A stretch of 64,000 bases of DNA from contig NZ_CANDOB010000002.1 of assembly GCF_947387515.1 (NCBI RefSeq), positions 62,001 through 126,000 on the forward strand, given 5' to 3'. The notes beneath the pieces were generated by a model that was not told where the DNA came from, did no database searches, and saw only the letters and a list, made by a program, of their open reading frames with translations. Positions within the stretch are counted from its first letter, which is position 1. Each line of letters opens with the position of its first letter. Made by a program: the position numbers and the translations under genes. This DNA comes from Alkalihalobacillus sp. CinArs1 (GTDB taxonomy: Bacteria; Bacillota; Bacilli; Bacillales; Guptibacillaceae). This document shows, piece by piece, positions 1 to 8,534 of the stretch.

Positions 1-731
1 ATGTTACCAGCTTCAGGATTATCATAAAAGAGGCAGAGGTCTTTGCCTTCTGTTAAAACGTCATAGCATAGCTTCATCATACATTTCGTTGCATATCCTT
101 TACGTTTAAAGCCAGGGCGCGTACATACTCCTACGATCATGGCAGATTGAGAGTTTTCTGCGGCAGTGGAGGCAGCTGTAACGACCTGTCCATCGATCGT
201 CATATAGTAGGTTCTAGAAATCCCTTTGTCTAGATTTCTCTGTTTTTCTTCTACTGTTTCAGAAGAATTGAATTCATCGATCGCGTTATGAAGGTCGTGA
301 ATGCTTGGAATATCTTCTGTAGTAGCTATTCTTACATCTTCTAAGTTTGTTAGTGAGAGCTTTTCAACATTATCACACTTAGCATAATACATTTTTCTCT
401 TTGATTTAACAGGGTGCGTAATGTGGGCTTCCACCTGTTCTGTAACCCGCTCTAAACCAGATACCATAAGAAAGTCTTGATCCTCTGAAATGATGGATGC
501 GAAACCAGCAGCATCAAACTCGTTCGAAGCAAAAGGGATGTAGTTTTTCTCATATTTTAAGAGAACAGCCCGCAATTCTCCTTCACTAGAAAAGTCGCCC
601 CATAATTTTTGAAAGGGTTGGTCATAACCGAATGCTTCGATATCTCCAAGAATAAATAAGTTTTCAGCAGCATACGGCGTTAATAATGAAATACATGCCT
701 TATGGTCCGCTTCCGTTAATCTTCTAATCAT
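1..731 (-). CDS. GNAT-family N-acetyltransferase (partial, 3' end outside window)
   Basis: Reading the minus strand from ATG at 731 gives an open frame to the window edge, about 243 residues without its C-terminus. It begins MIRRLTEADHKACISLL. Near the visible end it has the acetyl-CoA loop of GNAT proteins (motif A: VGVCTRPGFKRKGYATK), followed by CMMKLCYDVL and LFYDNPEAGN, typical of FR47-like GNATs. The start is supported by AGGAGG 8 bases upstream; a GTG one codon earlier is less well spaced. Substrate unknown. It is divergent from ohr, so the roughly 140 bases between them must hold both promoters. Confidence 0.8.
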   Translation of the reverse strand, partial: MIRRLTEADHKACISLLTPYAAENLFILGDIEAFGYDQPFQKLWGDFSSEGELRAVLLKYEKNYIPFASNEFDAAGFASIISEDQDFLMVSGLERVTEQVEAHITHPVKSKRKMYYAKCDNVEKLSLTNLEDVRIATTEDIPSIHDLHNAIDEFNSSETVEEKQRNLDKGISRTYYMTIDGQVVTAASTAAENSQSAMIVGVCTRPGFKRKGYATKCMMKLCYDVLTEGKDLCLFYDNPEAGN

Positions 732-808
732 CACTCCGGCCTCCTTTTCCTTCTTTAAGGAACTATTTTACAGAAGATTTGAAAAATGTAAATCATTTTC
801 TCATGATA

Positions 809-834
809 GTTTAAGAGTGCCTTCGTAGAGGTAA
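809..834 (+). promoter_or_regulatory. Candidate sigma-B promoter of ohr
   Basis: GTTTAA at 809-814 matches the sigma-B -35 consensus exactly. Fourteen bases later comes AGGTAA (829-834), a 4/6 match to the GGGTAT -10. The B. subtilis paralogue ohrB is a known sigma-B gene, which makes the match more credible; the -10 is imperfect. Confidence 0.45.
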
Positions 835-871
835 ATACACCATGTATACTTATATAAGGAGATGATGTTCG

Positions 872-1291
872 ATGAGTAAAGTACTATTCACTTCAAAGGC
901 AACTGCTGAAGGCGGCCGTCAAGGAACTGTAAAATCTTCTGATGGTTTAATCGATATGAATCTTGTGATGCCGACAGAGAACTCTGATGAAAAGGGTACG
1001 AATCCAGAGCAGCTGTTTGCAGCAACATACTCTGCTTGCTATGATGGCGCGTTGAATCTTGTCGCATCGAATAATAAGAAAGAAATCGAATCGAAGACAA
1101 CAGCTGAAGTTAGTTTCTTAAAAGATGAATCAGACGGTGGTTTCAAAATTGGAGTAACACTGAACGTAGAAGTGAAAGGTGTTAGTCAGGAAGATGCTGA
1201 TATGCTTACGAAGGAGGCCCACAAAGTGTGCCCTTATTCAAAAGCAACTCGTGGAAACATCGATGTAGAAATTAACGCAAAAGCGGTCTAA
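872..1291 (+). CDS. ohr: Organic hydroperoxide resistance protein, Ohr/OsmC family
   Basis: A cytosolic thiol peroxidase of 139 residues, the usual Ohr length, that reduces organic and fatty-acid hydroperoxides through a reactive cysteine pair. Both are present in their normal settings: Cys56 in YSACYDGAL and Cys120 in VCPYSKATRGN. The NPEQLFAA segment before the first cysteine is the Ohr signature. An AAGGAG ribosome site precedes the ATG. It is monocistronic and closed by a hairpin terminator. No ohrR repressor gene is adjacent, and a sigma-B-like promoter lies upstream, which fits the OhrB (stress-induced) rather than the OhrA (OhrR-controlled) type. Confidence 0.93.
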   Translation: MSKVLFTSKATAEGGRQGTVKSSDGLIDMNLVMPTENSDEKGTNPEQLFAATYSACYDGALNLVASNNKKEIESKTTAEVSFLKDESDGGFKIGVTLNVEVKGVSQEDADMLTKEAHKVCPYSKATRGNIDVEINAKAV

Positions 1292-1303
1292 CCATCTGGT
1301 AAC

Positions 1304-1335
1304 AGGCTATCGAGTGTACTCGGTAGCCTTTCTTT
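1304..1335 (+). terminator. Rho-independent terminator of ohr
   Basis: AGGCTATCGAG pairs with CTCGGTAGCCT across a 4-base loop (one G-T pair), followed by TTTCTTTT. Confidence 0.85.
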
Positions 1336-1383
1336 TGTTCAATTAGACGTTAGGTAAAAAAGAGAAACAGACATAATTACCCA

Positions 1384-1408
1384 GTTTAGTTTGTATTCTA
1401 AAGGGTAA
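1384..1408 (+). promoter_or_regulatory. Candidate sigma-B promoter
   Basis: GTTTAG (1384-1389), a 13-base spacer and GGGTAA (1403-1408) match the sigma-B consensus GTTTAA-N12-14-GGGTAT at 10 of 12 positions. It lies about 65 bases upstream of the sigma-region-like small gene. Confidence 0.55.
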
Positions 1409-1471
1409 GCAATCGGTAAGCCCTGCTTCCTCCAGGAGTACAGGTTATTTTAGTTGAAAGGGGAAAGAGCC

Positions 1472-1705
1472 GTGAAGCAATCCGTGGGTACGTTCAACCA
1501 CAGGTATTCAGTGGTGCTGTATCAAATAGAAACAGCTGTGAAGAAGTCTAAAAGCCTGACTCAAAAGAATGTCGATATTCGGAAGCTGTCACAGATGACA
1601 GGATTTTCTGAAGAGCAGATTCTAGAAGCAATGGAGTTCGGAGACCCTTCTTTCAAATTAAACCGGCCATCTCTTCCAAAGCAGAATATTCATATGCAAG
1701 TCTAA
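1472..1705 (+). CDS. Small protein resembling sigma-B-type sigma factor region 3
   Basis: 77 residues from GTG at 1472; GAAAGGGG lies 8 bases before it, whereas the upstream in-frame TTG at 1454 overlaps that ribosome site. Residues of about 16-62 (VVLYQIETAVKKSK, then IRKLSQMTGFSEEQILEAME) resemble region 3 of SigB/SigF/SigG-type factors, where a helical segment ends in a VSEEEVLEAME-like helix. Regions 1, 2 and 4 are absent, so it cannot act as a complete sigma factor. It may be a free-standing helix-turn-helix or a mimic that contacts RNA polymerase or an anti-sigma factor; that is inference. A sigma-B-like promoter precedes it and a strong terminator follows. The similarity is recalled, not computed. 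Confidence 0.65.
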   Translation: MKQSVGTFNHRYSVVLYQIETAVKKSKSLTQKNVDIRKLSQMTGFSEEQILEAMEFGDPSFKLNRPSLPKQNIHMQV

Positions 1706-1752
1706 ATATGACCTCTTTGGAGGGACAGGTCTTAGACCATTTCTTAGTTATC

Positions 1753-1779
1753 AAAATCGACCACTGGTCGATTTTTTTT
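1753..1779 (+). terminator. Rho-independent terminator
   Basis: AAAATCGACC pairs perfectly with GGTCGATTTT around a 3-base loop, with an eight-T tail. It isolates the sigma-like small gene from the methyltransferase downstream. Confidence 0.88.
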
Positions 1780-1852
1780 GTTCTCCGAAAAGGGGGAGTG
1801 CGGGAGTTTGTCGAAGGAGGTTTACTAAGGAAATGTAAATGGAGGCGTGTTT

Positions 1853-2560
1853 ATGAAGGTTACGAACGCTACAGGAGATATCAAGACGAATGAAGATCTT
1901 ATGAATCTACTTGATTCTTTGTTAAGAGAACCAACATCGTTTTGGGATAAGTTTTATGAAGATAGAGAAAAGCCGATTCCTTTTTTTAAACAAGTTCCTG
2001 ATGAGAATCTGGTTACATGGCCTATCCCGAAAGGGCGCGTGCTTGAAATTGGCAGCGGTCCAGGACGAAATGCGATATATCTTGCTAAGCATGGCTTTGA
2101 AGTAGATGCTGTCGATTTGTCACGAACTGCGATTCAATGGGGTACGGAGAGGGCGAAAGAAGAAGAAGTAGATGTAAACTTCATTCATGGTAGTTTATTT
2201 GAACTTAAGGTAGACCCTGAAAGCTATGACTTCATCTATGATTCTGGGTGTTTTCATCACCTCCCACCTCATCGACGGATAAGTTACGTAACGTTCATTC
2301 AGAAAGCTTTGAAAGTCGATGGATTATTCGGTTTAACATGTTTCACGCCTGATGGGCCACTAGGCGGATCGACCATGAGTGATCAGGAGGTTTATGAAGA
2401 GCGGTCGTTACAAGGTGGACTAGGTTATTCAAAGGAAAGGCTGCAATCCATTTTCGAAGCCTTTAGTGAGGTTGAGATCAGAGAGATGAAGGAATCATCT
2501 GATCCGACTCTATTTGGTGTGAATGGTTTGATGGTTGCACTGTTCAAAAAAACAGAATAA
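1853..2560 (+). CDS. Class I SAM-dependent methyltransferase, TehB/thiopurine-type
   Basis: 235 residues. ATG at 1853 sits 7 bases after GGAGG; a GTG at 1847 is only one base from it and was rejected. The SAM-binding motif I is VLEIGSGPGRN near residue 65, followed by the acidic DAVDLS strand that holds the ribose. Motif IV appears as YDFIYDSGCFHHLPP. The WDKFYEDREKPIPFF segment resembles the N-terminal part of thiopurine/tellurite-type methyltransferases. The substrate cannot be told. It is transcribed alone, between a terminator and the BCCT transporter. Confidence 0.8.
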   Translation: MKVTNATGDIKTNEDLMNLLDSLLREPTSFWDKFYEDREKPIPFFKQVPDENLVTWPIPKGRVLEIGSGPGRNAIYLAKHGFEVDAVDLSRTAIQWGTERAKEEEVDVNFIHGSLFELKVDPESYDFIYDSGCFHHLPPHRRISYVTFIQKALKVDGLFGLTCFTPDGPLGGSTMSDQEVYEERSLQGGLGYSKERLQSIFEAFSEVEIREMKESSDPTLFGVNGLMVALFKKTE

Positions 2561-2682
2561 GTAGAAGTATTCTAAAACAGTGGTTAAGAAACTGTAGTAA
2601 AAGGGTACTAATATTTAGGAGATCGATGCTACATAATTTGGAAAAGAACTGAAAGGATTACCATTCAGTTGGAAAGGACGGG

Positions 2683-4290
2683 ATGATGAAAAGAGAAAAA
2701 GCACAGCAAAAAGGACCAGTTTTCTGGGTTTCAGCAGTTGTCATCTTACTACTCGTAATATGGGGTGCGGTCGTTCCTGAGTCGTTCGCGTCAGTCGCAA
2801 ACAGCGTCTATTCATTCACGACAGATGCGTTCGGATGGTTTTATTTACTTTCTGTGGTGTTTTTTGTTTTGTTCTGTGTGTATCTAGCAATTAGTAAGTA
2901 TGGTAAGATCCGTCTGGGAAAAGATGGAGAGCGTCCGGAATACCCATTTTTCACATGGATTGGGATGTTGTTCAGTGCAGGTTTCGGTGTTGGACTCGTA
3001 TTCTGGGGTGTCGCAGAACCGATGACGCATTTTGCGAATCCTCCCGCAGGCTTTGGCGTTGAAGGAGAGACTGAGCAGGCTGCTAAGCTAGCGATGAGGT
3101 ACTCCTTTTTTCATTGGGGAGTTCATCAATGGTCTGTCTTTACAGTAGTCGGCCTCGTTATGGCATACTTTCAATATCGTAAAGATCGGAAAAGCTTAAT
3201 AAGTGAAACGATCTCAACAGGGACACCTGCTAAAAGGAAGAAATCCTGGAGAGGCGTCATCAACATTCTCGCTGTTATCGCAACAGTAATGGGTGTTGCA
3301 ACGTCACTCGGATTCGGAATTCTTCAAATCAATGGCGGATTAAACTATATGTATGATCTACCACAGAATGCGACGGTTCAGATCATCATCACTGCATTAC
3401 TGCTCGTTTTGTATATGACTTCGTCTACAACAGGCTTGAACAAAGGAATCAAGTACTTAAGTAATCTGAACTTAGCTCTTGCATTAGGCTTGATGCTATT
3501 CGTTTTATTCTTAGGACCGACAGTATTTATTCTTGAGAGCTTTACAGTCGCAGCTGGTGGTTACATTCAGAAGTTTATCGAGATGAGTTTTTATATGACT
3601 CCATATGAAGGCGGCACCTGGGTAAAGGATTGGACAGTGTTTTATTGGGCGTGGGTGATCGCTTGGTCTCCATTTATCGGATCGTTCGTAGCAAGAGTGT
3701 CGAGGGGTCGATCCATTCGAGAGATGATCTTTGGTGTGTTGATCGTTCCACCGTTCATCGCGATGGTGTGGATCGCTGTATTTGGTGGAGCAGCATTTCA
3801 CCTTGACCTGTTTCAAGGCACAGCAATTGCAGATGCTGTAAATGAGGATGTGACGAGTGCATTGTTCGTTACACTAGAAGAATTCCCATTAACGACGATT
3901 CTTTCAGCGCTCTCGATCTTCTTAATCTGTATTTTCCTAGTAACATCAGCTGACTCAGCAACCTTCGTTCTCGGTATGATGACGTCGGATGGTAATTTAA
4001 ATCCTTCTCTTTTCTCAAAACTTGTTTGGGGAACACTCATTGCAGCGATTTCAGCCGTATTGATCATCAGCAGCGGCTTGCAAGGATTACAGACAGCATC
4101 ACTTGTGTCCGCTCTGCCGTTTACTGTTATTCTTATCATTATGTGTATCAACCTCTTTAAAGCAGTGAGGCGAGATTTGAAGTCTTATGAGGTACAAAAA
4201 GAAAGAAACTTACTAAACAAACTCAATTCGACAACGAATAAGCAAAAAACAAAGATAAGCAGGCAGAACGATGATACTCATCATATGTGA
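2683..4290 (+). CDS. opuD: BCCT-family glycine betaine/choline/carnitine transporter, OpuD-like
   Basis: A 535-residue, 12-helix membrane carrier of the betaine-choline-carnitine family, which imports trimethylammonium osmolytes with sodium or protons. The family segments are present: GFGVGLVFWGVAEPM near residue 105 and the tryptophan-rich WTVFYWAWVIAWSPF in TM8 that boxes the trimethylammonium head, then RGRSIREMIFGV. The charged C-terminal tail (about 475-535) suits an osmosensing role. ATG at 2686 is an equally good start (8 bases from AAAGG). It is monocistronic with a bidirectional terminator. A second BCCT carrier lies at 58 kb next to carnitine enzymes, so this one is more likely the general betaine carrier. 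Confidence 0.9.
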   Translation: MMKREKAQQKGPVFWVSAVVILLLVIWGAVVPESFASVANSVYSFTTDAFGWFYLLSVVFFVLFCVYLAISKYGKIRLGKDGERPEYPFFTWIGMLFSAGFGVGLVFWGVAEPMTHFANPPAGFGVEGETEQAAKLAMRYSFFHWGVHQWSVFTVVGLVMAYFQYRKDRKSLISETISTGTPAKRKKSWRGVINILAVIATVMGVATSLGFGILQINGGLNYMYDLPQNATVQIIITALLLVLYMTSSTTGLNKGIKYLSNLNLALALGLMLFVLFLGPTVFILESFTVAAGGYIQKFIEMSFYMTPYEGGTWVKDWTVFYWAWVIAWSPFIGSFVARVSRGRSIREMIFGVLIVPPFIAMVWIAVFGGAAFHLDLFQGTAIADAVNEDVTSALFVTLEEFPLTTILSALSIFLICIFLVTSADSATFVLGMMTSDGNLNPSLFSKLVWGTLIAAISAVLIISSGLQGLQTASLVSALPFTVILIIMCINLFKAVRRDLKSYEVQKERNLLNKLNSTTNKQKTKISRQNDDTHHM

Positions 4291-4302
4291 TGAACCATAA
4301 CG

Positions 4303-4333
4303 AACCCCCGCGTTATTTCACGCGGGGGTTTTA
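4303..4333. terminator. Bidirectional terminator between opuD and the ZIP transporter
   Basis: AACCCCCGCG pairs perfectly with CGCGGGGGTT across an 8-base loop, with T runs after it on the plus strand. It lies between convergent genes. Confidence 0.92.
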
Positions 4334-5143
4334 TTATCCTAGTGCAACGTCAAGGACCATCATGACAGAGAAGCCAACTAACAGTGACATTGCAGCAAGT
4401 TGAACATGCCCTCTTTCTTGAGAACCAGGAATCACTTCTTTTGCTACTACAAAGATCATTGCTCCAGCCGCAAAGCTCAGTGCATAAGGAAGGAGCGGGT
4501 GAATGATCATGACAGCAAGAGCACCGATCACAGCGGAGATCGGCTCGACCATTCCTGAAAATTGACCGTAGAAAAAGCTTTTCCCCTTCGACATGCCGTC
4601 ACGTCTTAAAGGTAAGGATACGGCAGTACCTTCAGGAATGTTTTGGATGCCGATACCGATCGCAAGGGCGATTGCACCGGAAAGTGATGCTGTTGAGAAA
4701 TCTGCAGCAAGAGCACCAAAAGCCACACCGATCGCAAGTCCTTCTGGTATATTGTGTAATGTCAATGAGAAAACGAGCATAGCAGTACGGTGCTTCGCCT
4801 TCTTGTCTTTTATATCTTTAAAATATAGATTCTCATCGATCATTGGAAGGACACGGTCCACTAAAAGTAGAAACACGCCTCCTAGTAAAAATCCGACTAC
4901 AGCCGGAATATAACCAGGGACGCCCTGTTCTTCAGCCATTTCAATTCCTGGACTTAGAAGTGACCAGAAACTAGCTGCGATCATGACGCCGCCTGCAAAA
5001 GCAAGCATCGAATCGAACAGCTTCTGGTTCACTGATTTTGTAAAAAAGACCACAGCCGCGCCGAGAGCTGTCGATCCCCAGGTAAATAACGTAAAAAGTA
5101 ACGCTTGGAAAACTGGGCTTAAATCCATAAACCAGTTAATCAT
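4334..5143 (-). CDS. ZIP-family metal ion transporter
   Basis: 269 residues. ATG at 5143 follows AAGGAGGG by 7 bases; the TTG further upstream lies inside that ribosome site. ZIP proteins import zinc, iron or manganese. The two metal-binding helices are clear: LHNIPEGLAIGVAFG in TM4 and IQNIPEGTAVSLPL in TM5, each with the HN/QN-x-PEG signature. Eight hydrophobic segments are visible, with a short hydrophilic loop after TM3. The HNIPEG/QNIPEG pair is that of ZupT/GufA-like bacterial members. It is a single gene convergent with opuD. No Zur-like box was seen upstream. Confidence 0.88.
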   Translation of the reverse strand: MINWFMDLSPVFQALLFTLFTWGSTALGAAVVFFTKSVNQKLFDSMLAFAGGVMIAASFWSLLSPGIEMAEEQGVPGYIPAVVGFLLGGVFLLLVDRVLPMIDENLYFKDIKDKKAKHRTAMLVFSLTLHNIPEGLAIGVAFGALAADFSTASLSGAIALAIGIGIQNIPEGTAVSLPLRRDGMSKGKSFFYGQFSGMVEPISAVIGALAVMIIHPLLPYALSFAAGAMIFVVAKEVIPGSQERGHVQLAAMSLLVGFSVMMVLDVALG

Positions 5144-5383
5144 CGTTAAGCCCTCCTTCAATATGATTTATTTTCATATCCACATATTTTTTGCATATAG
5201 GAAAAATCTATACATCACAGTGTAAAGGGCTCGTTTCGGCGTTGTCAATGTAAAGGCTTCGTACTCCGCATATCATGTGAAAGTGCGTTATTTTCTTTTA
5301 CTATTACTTACCCGCTGCTGTTTTATAAGCAGTGATTTAGGGAAGATTTTACAACATGATCGTAGAAAGAAGGGAACGACGTT

Positions 5384-6220
5384 ATGCCAGAAGGTCCTGA
5401 AATTAGAAGAGCGGCTGATGAGGTTGAAAAAGCGCTTAAGAATAGAACGATAATGGAAGTGAAATTTGCATTTGAGCATCTTAAAGGATACGAATCTTTG
5501 CTTGAAGGAGCAGAAGTGCTGAGGGTAGACACGAAAGGGAAGGCGATGCTTATCCGTTTCAGCAATGACTTTACGATTTACTCACACAATCAGCTATATG
5601 GAAAATGGTATATACGAAATGTATATAACTATCCAAAAACAAATCGGCAGTTACGGCTTGCAATCCATAATGAAAAAAAGTCTGCGTTGTTATACAGCGC
5701 TTCTGACATTGAAGTATTGCGTAATGAAGAAGTGCCTCATCATCCATTCATATCGAAAGTTGGACCAGATCTATTAAGTGAAGAAGTGACGGTACAAGAA
5801 CTGAAAGAACGATTTAGCTCAAAGCGGTTTTATCGAAAAAAGTGGTCTTCTTTATTGCTAGATCAATCTTTTGTTGCTGGAATTGGAAATTATTTAAGAA
5901 GCGAAATCATGTACGTTGCTGGTATCCACCCGGATTTAAGACCAGTGGATTGCACGGAAGAAATGATTACAAAAGCAGCAGAAGCAACGATAACGTTAGT
6001 TGAACGCTCTTATGTGCATAAAGGGATTACAAATGATATTGAGCTTGCTAAAAAGCTTAAGGAAAGTGGCGAAAAGCGTCGGCAGTACAGACACTGGGTT
6101 TTTAATCGCGAAGGTGCACCGTGCAGGATCGATGGCACTGAAATTAAGAAAGTGATCGCAGGATCAAGAAGGCTCTACTATTGCCCGACATGTCAGTCAA
6201 AGAGTCATGCTCATCTCTAA
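5384..6220 (+). CDS. nei: Endonuclease VIII (Nei), base-excision DNA glycosylase/AP lyase
   Basis: 278 residues; removes oxidised pyrimidines and cuts the abasic site. After Met removal it starts PEGPEIRRAAD, giving the catalytic Pro1 and Glu2 and the Nei rather than MutM form (EIRRAAD, not ELPEVE). YSHNQLYGKW and LLYSASDIEVL also match Nei, as does LLLDQSFVAGIGNYLRSE. The C-terminal zinc finger is odd: the second ligand is Asp250 in PCRIDG instead of the usual CxxC, while Cys247, Cys267 and Cys270 are kept. It stands alone, upstream of an APH-like kinase. Confidence 0.9.
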   Translation: MPEGPEIRRAADEVEKALKNRTIMEVKFAFEHLKGYESLLEGAEVLRVDTKGKAMLIRFSNDFTIYSHNQLYGKWYIRNVYNYPKTNRQLRLAIHNEKKSALLYSASDIEVLRNEEVPHHPFISKVGPDLLSEEVTVQELKERFSSKRFYRKKWSSLLLDQSFVAGIGNYLRSEIMYVAGIHPDLRPVDCTEEMITKAAEATITLVERSYVHKGITNDIELAKKLKESGEKRRQYRHWVFNREGAPCRIDGTEIKKVIAGSRRLYYCPTCQSKSHAHL

Positions 6221-6301
6221 AACAGAAAACGACTTTGAGGAAGGAATGAAGTTGTTTTTTGGTGAATGTACAAGAGGGAGTGAGATAAATGAGGTGAGCA
6301 A

Positions 6302-7318
6302 ATGGAAGCACGTGTGGAAAAATGTTTTAATGAAGCGGTTCTAGTGCAAGCTCTAGAAAAATTCGGAGCGGACCGTCATCGTTATAAGAAGTTGGGTGAT
6401 TTTGAGAACTATGTATTTGAAGTAGATGTTAATGGTCCATCAATCTTAAGGTTAACGCATAGTTCACATCGTTCTATGGAAGATGTTAAAGCTGAATTGC
6501 ACTGGGTAAACTTTTTGCATGACCATGAAATAAATGTATCGAGAGCACTTCCTTCTAAAAATGATCACTTTGTCGAAGAGATCGAAGTTGAGGATGGTTC
6601 CTTCTTTGTATCCTTGTTTGAAAAGGCACCAGGTCGACAATTGAAGAAGAACGATGAAGTATATGGACAAGAATTATATGAAGTATGGGGAAGAACGATT
6701 GGTAAGATGCATCACGCGACAAAAGATTATCATCCTGAAGGTGCTCATCGAGAGCATTGGGATGAAGAAGACTTGTTGCAGTTCGAGAAATACATTTCTG
6801 AAGAAGATGGGAATATCATCTCTCAAGGGAAAGCTTTAGTAAGGGAGATACAAGCGCTTCCGAAAGAGAGAGATACGTATGGACTCCTCCATTCTGACAT
6901 ACATGCAGGAAACTTCTTTTATTATGAAGGAGATATTCATGTATTTGACTTTGATGATAGCTCATATCACTACTTCGTTAGTGATATTGCTATTCCGCTG
7001 TATTATACGGTATGGGGAGGCTTGCAGGGTGAGGATCGAGAAACGAGAGCTCAATTTGCCGAAACGTTTCTTTACTCTTTCCTAAAAGGCTACTTAAAAG
7101 AAAATACTGTGGAAGCTGAATGGATTAAGAAGATACCTTTATTCTTAAAATTAAGAGACTACATTCTATATTCAGTGCTACATAAGAAATTTGATGTGAT
7201 GAATATGAGTGAAGGTGAACAACAAATGCTGAAGCAAGTCAAAGATAGGCTAGATGAAGGCGAACCAATCGCTCAGCCATCTTATGAACGACTTCTCCAA
7301 CGTTTGTCGAAAAAATAA
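6302..7318 (+). CDS. APH-like phosphotransferase, substrate unknown
   Basis: 338 residues with the protein-kinase-like fold of aminoglycoside and choline kinases. The Brenner motif is LLHSDIHAGNFF (near residue 198; catalytic Asp, metal-binding Asn) and the DFG-equivalent is VFDFDDSS. The N-lobe has the NYVFEVDVNG strand and a lysine-poor region, as in many metabolic APH kinases. An ATG preceded by GAGGTG at suitable spacing sets the start. These kinases phosphorylate small alcohols (choline, homoserine, fructosamine); nothing here identifies the substrate, and an antibiotic-resistance role is not indicated. Confidence 0.8.
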   Translation: MEARVEKCFNEAVLVQALEKFGADRHRYKKLGDFENYVFEVDVNGPSILRLTHSSHRSMEDVKAELHWVNFLHDHEINVSRALPSKNDHFVEEIEVEDGSFFVSLFEKAPGRQLKKNDEVYGQELYEVWGRTIGKMHHATKDYHPEGAHREHWDEEDLLQFEKYISEEDGNIISQGKALVREIQALPKERDTYGLLHSDIHAGNFFYYEGDIHVFDFDDSSYHYFVSDIAIPLYYTVWGGLQGEDRETRAQFAETFLYSFLKGYLKENTVEAEWIKKIPLFLKLRDYILYSVLHKKFDVMNMSEGEQQMLKQVKDRLDEGEPIAQPSYERLLQRLSKK

Positions 7319-7481
7319 AGATAGGATTAATTTTAACGGTAAAGGGAAATGAGACAGAAGTACTGCTTTTTCAAGCTGAGTCTATAGATTTGAGCATACC
7401 CTTTCATTCTTACGGAAAGAATACTATAATGAAAATTGGACTGGAAATATGATGTTCTGGTCTCAAAAGAGGATGAACGTA

Positions 7482-8177
7482 ATGGAAACCAAATCAAAAG
7501 AAGCTGAGATTTCAAGCTATGTAGGTAAACTTTTACGCGATAATTTCGGGAAAGGCCCTTCTTCTGTCTTTGTATCGATTGAAAAACCGTACATCACGAT
7601 TTATTTTCGAGATTTTTTAGCACCCATGGAGCGGGTTCTCATCGATCAGAAAGAAGAAAAGAGAGTCGAGGAAACGAGAGATCTTTTGATGATCAAATTG
7701 TTTCCTGAAATAAAAGCTGCCCTAAGTGTTATGGCTGATTTCACTATCGAATCTTTCTATCATGACTGGTCGCTTCCTAACCGAACCGGTTTGTTCCTTG
7801 GTATTATGGATCAAAGCGAATGTGAAGAAGAACATGTGCCAGGTGGGTTTGAAAAGAAAGAAGAACTGCACGAAGAAATTGCACGTATCAGTAAGCAAGC
7901 AGAAAAGGTTCCAGGACTGATTGATTCTTGCTACTTAAATGATCGAACGATCGTTGTGATTCGAGAAGGAATTTTAGTCCGTATTGAGAAAGAACTCATT
8001 CGTGATGGGCATGAAGAAACTCTTAAATTAACGAAACGTCGACTTGAAAAGAGTCTGATGCATAATAATAATTTTGAATCAATCTTATCAACAGAGGTGC
8101 AGGACATCTTCGTTGACTGGGATTTTAAGCTAGATAAGAGTTACATTGTGTTTATAGTAAAACCATATAAATCGTAG
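7482..8177 (+). CDS. DUF2294-family protein with two repeats
   Basis: 231 residues from ATG at 7482, which follows AGAGGA at proper spacing; upstream ATGs at 7449 and 7452 lack a ribosome site. It appears to hold two DUF2294-type halves: residues 1-110 (SSYVGKLLRDNFGKGPSSVFV) and 120-231 (EEIARISKQAEKVPG, ending VDWDFKLDKSYIVFIVKP). Each half has the alpha-beta pattern with LKLTKRRLEKSL-like helices. No catalytic motif, signal peptide or membrane segment is visible, so it is probably cytosolic. Function unknown. Family assignment is from memory. A sigma-B-like GATTAA-N13-GGGAAA lies at 7325-7349, but a sigma-A TATAAT at about 7425 is closer. Confidence 0.7.
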   Translation: METKSKEAEISSYVGKLLRDNFGKGPSSVFVSIEKPYITIYFRDFLAPMERVLIDQKEEKRVEETRDLLMIKLFPEIKAALSVMADFTIESFYHDWSLPNRTGLFLGIMDQSECEEEHVPGGFEKKEELHEEIARISKQAEKVPGLIDSCYLNDRTIVVIREGILVRIEKELIRDGHEETLKLTKRRLEKSLMHNNNFESILSTEVQDIFVDWDFKLDKSYIVFIVKPYKS

Positions 8178-8210
8178 GTGGAAATGAGCTGGGCAAAAGA
8201 ACCAGACATA

Positions 8211-8249
8211 AGCCGAAAGGACCCTTGTGGGATCTTTCGGCTTTTTTTT
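8211..8249 (+). terminator. Rho-independent terminator of the DUF2294 gene
   Basis: AGCCGAAAGGACCC pairs with GGGATCTTTCGGCT (one mismatch) and is followed by eight Ts. Confidence 0.9.
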
Positions 8250-8342
8250 GTTTTATAGTGAGGTTTTTTCTAATCCTTGAGCACAAACAGCCAACAGACG
8301 TAGCACTAGACGAAAAACAGTTATCAAAGGAGGAGAAAAAGA

Positions 8343-8534
8343 ATGAAATATTTAATAGACCATTCGAAAAAGGTGATCCATCGAACGACTTTTGCAGGTG
8401 ATCGTTGCGAATTTCATACGACTCCAATCGATAGACGTGAAGGAACGATGGATGCTCCTTATCTCGATAAACTTGTAAAAGAAAGGTCCTATATTATTTG
8501 CGAGATGTGTAGCGGTAGTATGAAAGAAGAGTAA
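8343..8534 (+). CDS. Small cysteine-containing protein, function unknown
   Basis: 63 residues, preceded by a strong AAAGGAGG ribosome site, so almost certainly translated. It has one cysteine in GDRCEFH and a CxxC pair near the end (ICEMCSG). With the nearby histidines these could bind zinc. No signal peptide or membrane helix. It is likely a single-gene transcript, as a terminator lies upstream. I do not recognise a named family. Confidence 0.7.
   Translation: MKYLIDHSKKVIHRTTFAGDRCEFHTTPIDRREGTMDAPYLDKLVKERSYIICEMCSGSMKEE

Noticed and set aside
1708-1893. 61-codon open frame after the sigma-like gene
   Set aside because: It runs through the terminator hairpin and the ribosome site of the methyltransferase and has no ribosome site of its own.
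3511-4151. Two antisense frames of about 100 codons inside opuD
   Set aside because: Shadows of the transporter gene; composition is that of a reversed membrane protein and there are no ribosome sites.
6302-7318. Aminoglycoside resistance kinase
   Set aside because: Only the generic APH fold is visible; no resistance context, and most such proteins in Bacillaceae are metabolic kinases.
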